Both the position numbers and the translations under genes were made by a program. Under the pieces are notes generated by a model, which worked only from the letters and a program-made list of their open reading frames with translations, was not told the origin of the DNA and made no database searches. This document shows, one piece after another, positions 36,250 to 38,998 of a stretch of 38,998 bases of DNA (position 1 is the stretch's first letter; the number at the start of each line of letters is the position of its first letter). Origin of the DNA: Paracoccaceae bacterium (GTDB lineage Bacteria; Pseudomonadota; Alphaproteobacteria; Rhodobacterales; Rhodobacteraceae); NCBI GenBank assembly GCA_016778765.1, contig JADHOV010000027.1:1-38998 (forward strand), in the 5' to 3' direction.

Positions 36250-36303
36250 ATCAATCCAAACTCTAAATTAGTGAGTGAACTTCCTGATCTATAGGCGGCT
36301 TCG

Positions 36304-37608
36304 ATGCGAATAATCAACAGTTTCATTGTGTTAATAGTCCTCTTTTTAACACCAGCCCCCGCCACAGCAATATCCTTGTTACGCGATTCTGATATTGAGC
36401 ACGCGCTTCAGCAATTGGCGCGCCCCATTTTGCAGGCCGCAGATCTGCCCAGCGAACGGGTGAAGGTATTGGTGGTCGATGATCTTCAATTGAATGCGTT
36501 TGTTATCGACAATCATCACATATTTCTTAATGCGGGCATGGTCTTGAAAACAAACTCCGCCAGTATGCTGCAATCAATCATCGCACATGAAGCGGCTCAT
36601 ATTGCAAATGGTCATATCGCCCGAAGAGCAAAGAATATCAAAACGGCCCGCAGCGCCGCCGGATTTGGCATGGCGCTGGGCATAGCGGCTGGCGCCGCGG
36701 GTGGGAATGTTGCGCTTGGAACCGGTTTGGCCATCGGCTTAAACAGCTCGGCAGAGCGGAATTTTCTAGCCTATAATCGCAGCGAAGAAAGCTCGGCCGA
36801 TCAATCCGCCATGCAATATATGCGCCGCGCAGGCATCAGTCTGCAGGGGATGGCGGATGTTTTAGAAATCTTTTCTGGTCAGGAAAGCTTATTACCAGCG
36901 CGCCAAGACACCTACCTGCGCTCGCATCCGCTCAGCCGCGAACGGCTGCGCCAAGCACGCTCAAATGCGGCAACACAATCTTCTAGCAAGCCAGATTTAT
37001 CCGCAGAATATTGGCACGCAAGAGCCAAAGCCAAATTGGCGGCGTTTTTGAGACCACCTTCAACGATTTTGGCGCGAGATCAACGAAAACTTCCTAAGGA
37101 TCTTCGAGCAATAAGTCTGGCGGTTGCACTGTCGCGGCAAGGCAAATTATCAGAGGCGCTTAACCAGTTGAGGATTGCGCAAGGCATAAGGCCAAGAGAT
37201 CCCTATTATAAAGAGCTTTACGCAGAGCTTTTAATGCGAAATCAAAAGTTTTCAGCTGCTGTAACAGCCTATGAGAAAGCAGTAGCAATGGCCCCCAAGG
37301 ATTCGTTGATTTTGGCAGGTTATGGACGCGCCTTGCTGGCCAATAATCAGATATCAATGGCGTTAAAAACGCTCGAAAACGCTCGCGCTCGCGACTTTAG
37401 AAGCACCAAATTATTGCGCGATTTGGCGGTTGCCTATGCGCGATCAAACAAACCAGAAATGGCTGCCTTGGTGACAGCAGAGCGCTTTGCGTTGCAGGGG
37501 CGGCTAAAAGATGCAAAAGTTCACGCTCGGCGTGCTATTTTGGGTTTGCCAACCGGTTCTCCTGCATGGCAAAAAGCGCAAGACATACTTAATATCAGCA
37601 CCAAGTAG
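36304..37608 (+). CDS. Periplasmic M48 metalloprotease with TPR repeats (BepA-like)
   Basis: A 434-residue exported zinc protease. A signal peptide (about 1-22) is followed by the M48 domain with HEAAH at 95-99 (zinc ligands His95 and His99, catalytic Glu96) and the third ligand Glu162 in RSEESSADQSAMQYM. A Gly/Ala-rich hydrophobic stretch at about 120-145 lies between. The C-terminal 200 residues are tetratricopeptide-like helices. This layout matches BepA/YfgC, which proofreads outer-membrane protein assembly. It probably shares a transcript with the DsbA-like gene 20 bases downstream, fitting a joint role in envelope protein quality control. Confidence 0.9.
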   Translation: MRIINSFIVLIVLFLTPAPATAISLLRDSDIEHALQQLARPILQAADLPSERVKVLVVDDLQLNAFVIDNHHIFLNAGMVLKTNSASMLQSIIAHEAAHIANGHIARRAKNIKTARSAAGFGMALGIAAGAAGGNVALGTGLAIGLNSSAERNFLAYNRSEESSADQSAMQYMRRAGISLQGMADVLEIFSGQESLLPARQDTYLRSHPLSRERLRQARSNAATQSSSKPDLSAEYWHARAKAKLAAFLRPPSTILARDQRKLPKDLRAISLAVALSRQGKLSEALNQLRIAQGIRPRDPYYKELYAELLMRNQKFSAAVTAYEKAVAMAPKDSLILAGYGRALLANNQISMALKTLENARARDFRSTKLLRDLAVAYARSNKPEMAALVTAERFALQGRLKDAKVHARRAILGLPTGSPAWQKAQDILNISTK

Positions 37609-37628
37609 ACAGATCACAAGGATTTATA

Positions 37629-38381
37629 ATGCAGGTCAAAATTTTAAGAATATGGGTTACCCTCTGGGCGCTTTTTGCAGCCGCAATCGCGTCGGCTGGG
37701 GATCTGTCTAATCTCTCTGAAACAGATCGCAAAGCGTTTGGTCAAGAAGTGAAACGCTATCTGATGGAAAACCCAGAAGTGATTTTTGAAGCGGTGGATG
37801 CGTTCAAAGCCCAGCAGGCGGCCAGCGAAGCCCAAAACGATTTTGCATTGGTGCAACAATACAGCGCTGCACTGTTTGACGATGGCTTTTCCTATCAAGG
37901 CGGAAATTTAGAGGGCGATATCACATTGGTTGAATTCATCGATTATCGCTGCGGCTATTGTAAAAAAGCCTTTCAAGATTTGAACGAGCTTCTTGAAACC
38001 GATGGGAATGTCCGGTTGATTTTGAAAGAGTTGCCGATTTTAGGCGAAGCCTCGGTTGTTGCGTCGCGGTTTGCGATTGCCGTAAAACAGCTTTACGGCG
38101 CCGATGTGTATAAGCAGGTGCATGATGCATTGTTCAGTTTACCGGGCCAACCAACCCCTGCCGCGCTCAGTAAAATATCCCGCAAGCTTGATTTGGATAG
38201 GGATAAAATCTTGGATCATATGGCGTCTAATGACGTTGCAGAGGAAATTTCAAAAACCGCTGAATTGGCGCAAAAAATGAAAATAAGCGGCACGCCTACA
38301 TTCGTGATGCAAGATGAAATGTTGCGCGGGTACCTACCCTTGGAATCGATGCAAGCCATGCTGCGAGACAAAAGAAGTTAA
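37629..38381 (+). CDS. Periplasmic DsbA-family thiol-disulfide oxidoreductase
   Basis: A 250-residue exported thioredoxin-fold protein. A signal peptide of about 23 residues ends in AAAIASAG. An N-terminal helical extension (about 30-90, with KRYLMENPEVI) comes next, as in Com1/ScsC/BdbD-type proteins. The active site is Cys108-Gly-Tyr-Cys111 in IDYRCGYCKKAF, and the cis-proline loop is GTPTFVM. AAGGAT precedes the ATG. The helical extension suggests possible oligomerisation and disulfide-isomerase activity, but this is inference. Confidence 0.9.
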   Translation: MQVKILRIWVTLWALFAAAIASAGDLSNLSETDRKAFGQEVKRYLMENPEVIFEAVDAFKAQQAASEAQNDFALVQQYSAALFDDGFSYQGGNLEGDITLVEFIDYRCGYCKKAFQDLNELLETDGNVRLILKELPILGEASVVASRFAIAVKQLYGADVYKQVHDALFSLPGQPTPAALSKISRKLDLDRDKILDHMASNDVAEEISKTAELAQKMKISGTPTFVMQDEMLRGYLPLESMQAMLRDKRS

Positions 38382-38399
38382 GCGGCCCCTTTGCGGTTA

Positions 38400-38998
38400 C
38401 TAATCGCGTAATGGCTTCAAAAAACGCAGCAACGCAGCCGCCGTATCTTTTGGGTGGATGTCTGGAAAAAAATGCCCGCCGGGAATAGCGCTGCAGTCAA
38501 ACTGCTTAAGCCTTGCGCGCCATGTTTCTGGCAGATCAAAAGATTTATCCATTGCGCCACCCTCGCCCCACATCACCAAGGCGGGCAAATCCAGCTGGCG
38601 GGATAAATCGCACTCATCCATATCAAAATCATATTCAAGCGCGGCGCGGTAATCATTGCACATCGCTTCAATCGTTGCGGGATCCCTCCAGGTTTTGCGA
38701 TAGGCCTCAAGCGCGCATTGATCAAATTGCTCTAATGTACTGCCGCCCCAGCCAAGCAAGCAGCTTTCAAAGTAATAATCGGCATCGGCGGCGATCAAAG
38801 TTTCAGGAAACGGGCTGGGTTGTGCCAAAAAAAACCAATGATAATAGGCCCGCGCAACCTCTGACTTTAGCGCATCCAACAAAAAATGGGTGGGCGTAAT
38901 ATCCATAACCGTTAAAGACTTAATGCGATCGGTGGCATCTAGGACCATCCGATATGCGGTGCGCGCACCTCGGTCATGCCCAATCAAATGGAAGCGGT
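38400..38998 (-). CDS. Alpha/beta hydrolase, fluoroacetate dehalogenase-like (partial)
   Basis: The C-terminal 199 or so residues of an alpha/beta hydrolase whose 5' part lies beyond the window. The nucleophile elbow is LIGHDRGARTAYRM, with Asp rather than Ser as nucleophile, as in haloalkane/haloacetate dehalogenases and epoxide hydrolases. The stretch AYYHWFFLAQPSPFPE, the DPATIEAMCNDYRAA stretch and the catalytic His in IPGGHFFPDIHP closely follow fluoroacetate-dehalogenase homologues as I recall them. The substrate is uncertain. It converges on the DsbA-like gene. Confidence 0.8.
   Translation of the reverse strand, partial: RFHLIGHDRGARTAYRMVLDATDRIKSLTVMDITPTHFLLDALKSEVARAYYHWFFLAQPSPFPETLIAADADYYFESCLLGWGGSTLEQFDQCALEAYRKTWRDPATIEAMCNDYRAALEYDFDMDECDLSRQLDLPALVMWGEGGAMDKSFDLPETWRARLKQFDCSAIPGGHFFPDIHPKDTAAALLRFLKPLRD

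Noticed and set aside
1-38998. Mobile elements, CRISPR arrays, tRNA/rRNA genes
   Set aside because: No transposase or integrase frames, no spaced direct repeats, and no tRNA T-loop/acceptor pairing found by reading both strands.

Overview
This window looks like chromosomal backbone from an alphaproteobacterium of the Rhodobacterales (Roseobacter-type), with roughly 50 % GC by eye. Supporting clues are the fabD-fabG / acpP-fabF-mltG block, the amiC-mrcA-prfB block, rpsB with a long Ala/Glu-rich tail next to tsf, a B12-dependent class II ribonucleotide reductase, a DUF1127 micro-protein, a LuxR-type regulator and a YejA-like binding protein. I see no mobile element, prophage, CRISPR array, rRNA or tRNA. 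Species is not assigned.

Layout. 1-0.9 kb: a LuxR-type regulator converging on the translation operon rpsB-tsf (minus strand), which has a strong terminator, an intercistronic hairpin and a structured rpsB leader. 2.9-6.6 kb: a HupE/UreJ-like membrane protein and a DUF4198 periplasmic protein (a presumed metal-uptake pair) whose start codons overlap head to head, with the plus-strand gene continuing into pseudouridine catabolism (psuK-psuG). 6.7-8.0 kb: a DUF502 membrane protein and a DUF1127 protein with a long structured leader. 8.0-10.9 kb: 3-hydroxybutyrate dehydrogenase with a PhaR-type operator, a possible small RNA/38-codon gene with its own terminator, and a lone peptide-binding protein. 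10.9-13.8 kb: an XRE-cupin regulator divergent from an acyl-CoA-ligase-like enzyme coupled to a FrnE/DsbA-like protein. 14.3-18.1 kb: nrdJ with paired NrdR boxes. 18.8-23.5 kb: a GMC flavoprotein, a type II NADH dehydrogenase fused to a cyclic-nucleotide-binding domain and preceded by a candidate leader peptide, and a sugar 1-dehydrogenase-like SDR. 23.6-28.4 kb: fatty-acid synthesis (fabD, fabG, acpP, fabF) and mltG. 28.4-29.8 kb: an amidase broken by a frameshift. 30-36.2 kb: cell-wall and translation genes (aminotransferase, amiC, mrcA, prfB). 36.3-39 kb: a periplasmic M48-TPR protease and a DsbA-like thiol protein, then an alpha/beta hydrolase cut by the window end.

Most of the window is ordinary housekeeping. 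The points most worth a second look are regulatory or small: the 19-codon leader abutting the NDH-2 gene, the small RNA/ORF locus at about 8.9-9.0 kb, the overlapping divergent starts at 4,061, the paired NrdR boxes, the PhaR-type palindrome at bdhA, and the amidase frameshift. I found no convincing evidence of a wholly new defence or biosynthetic system.
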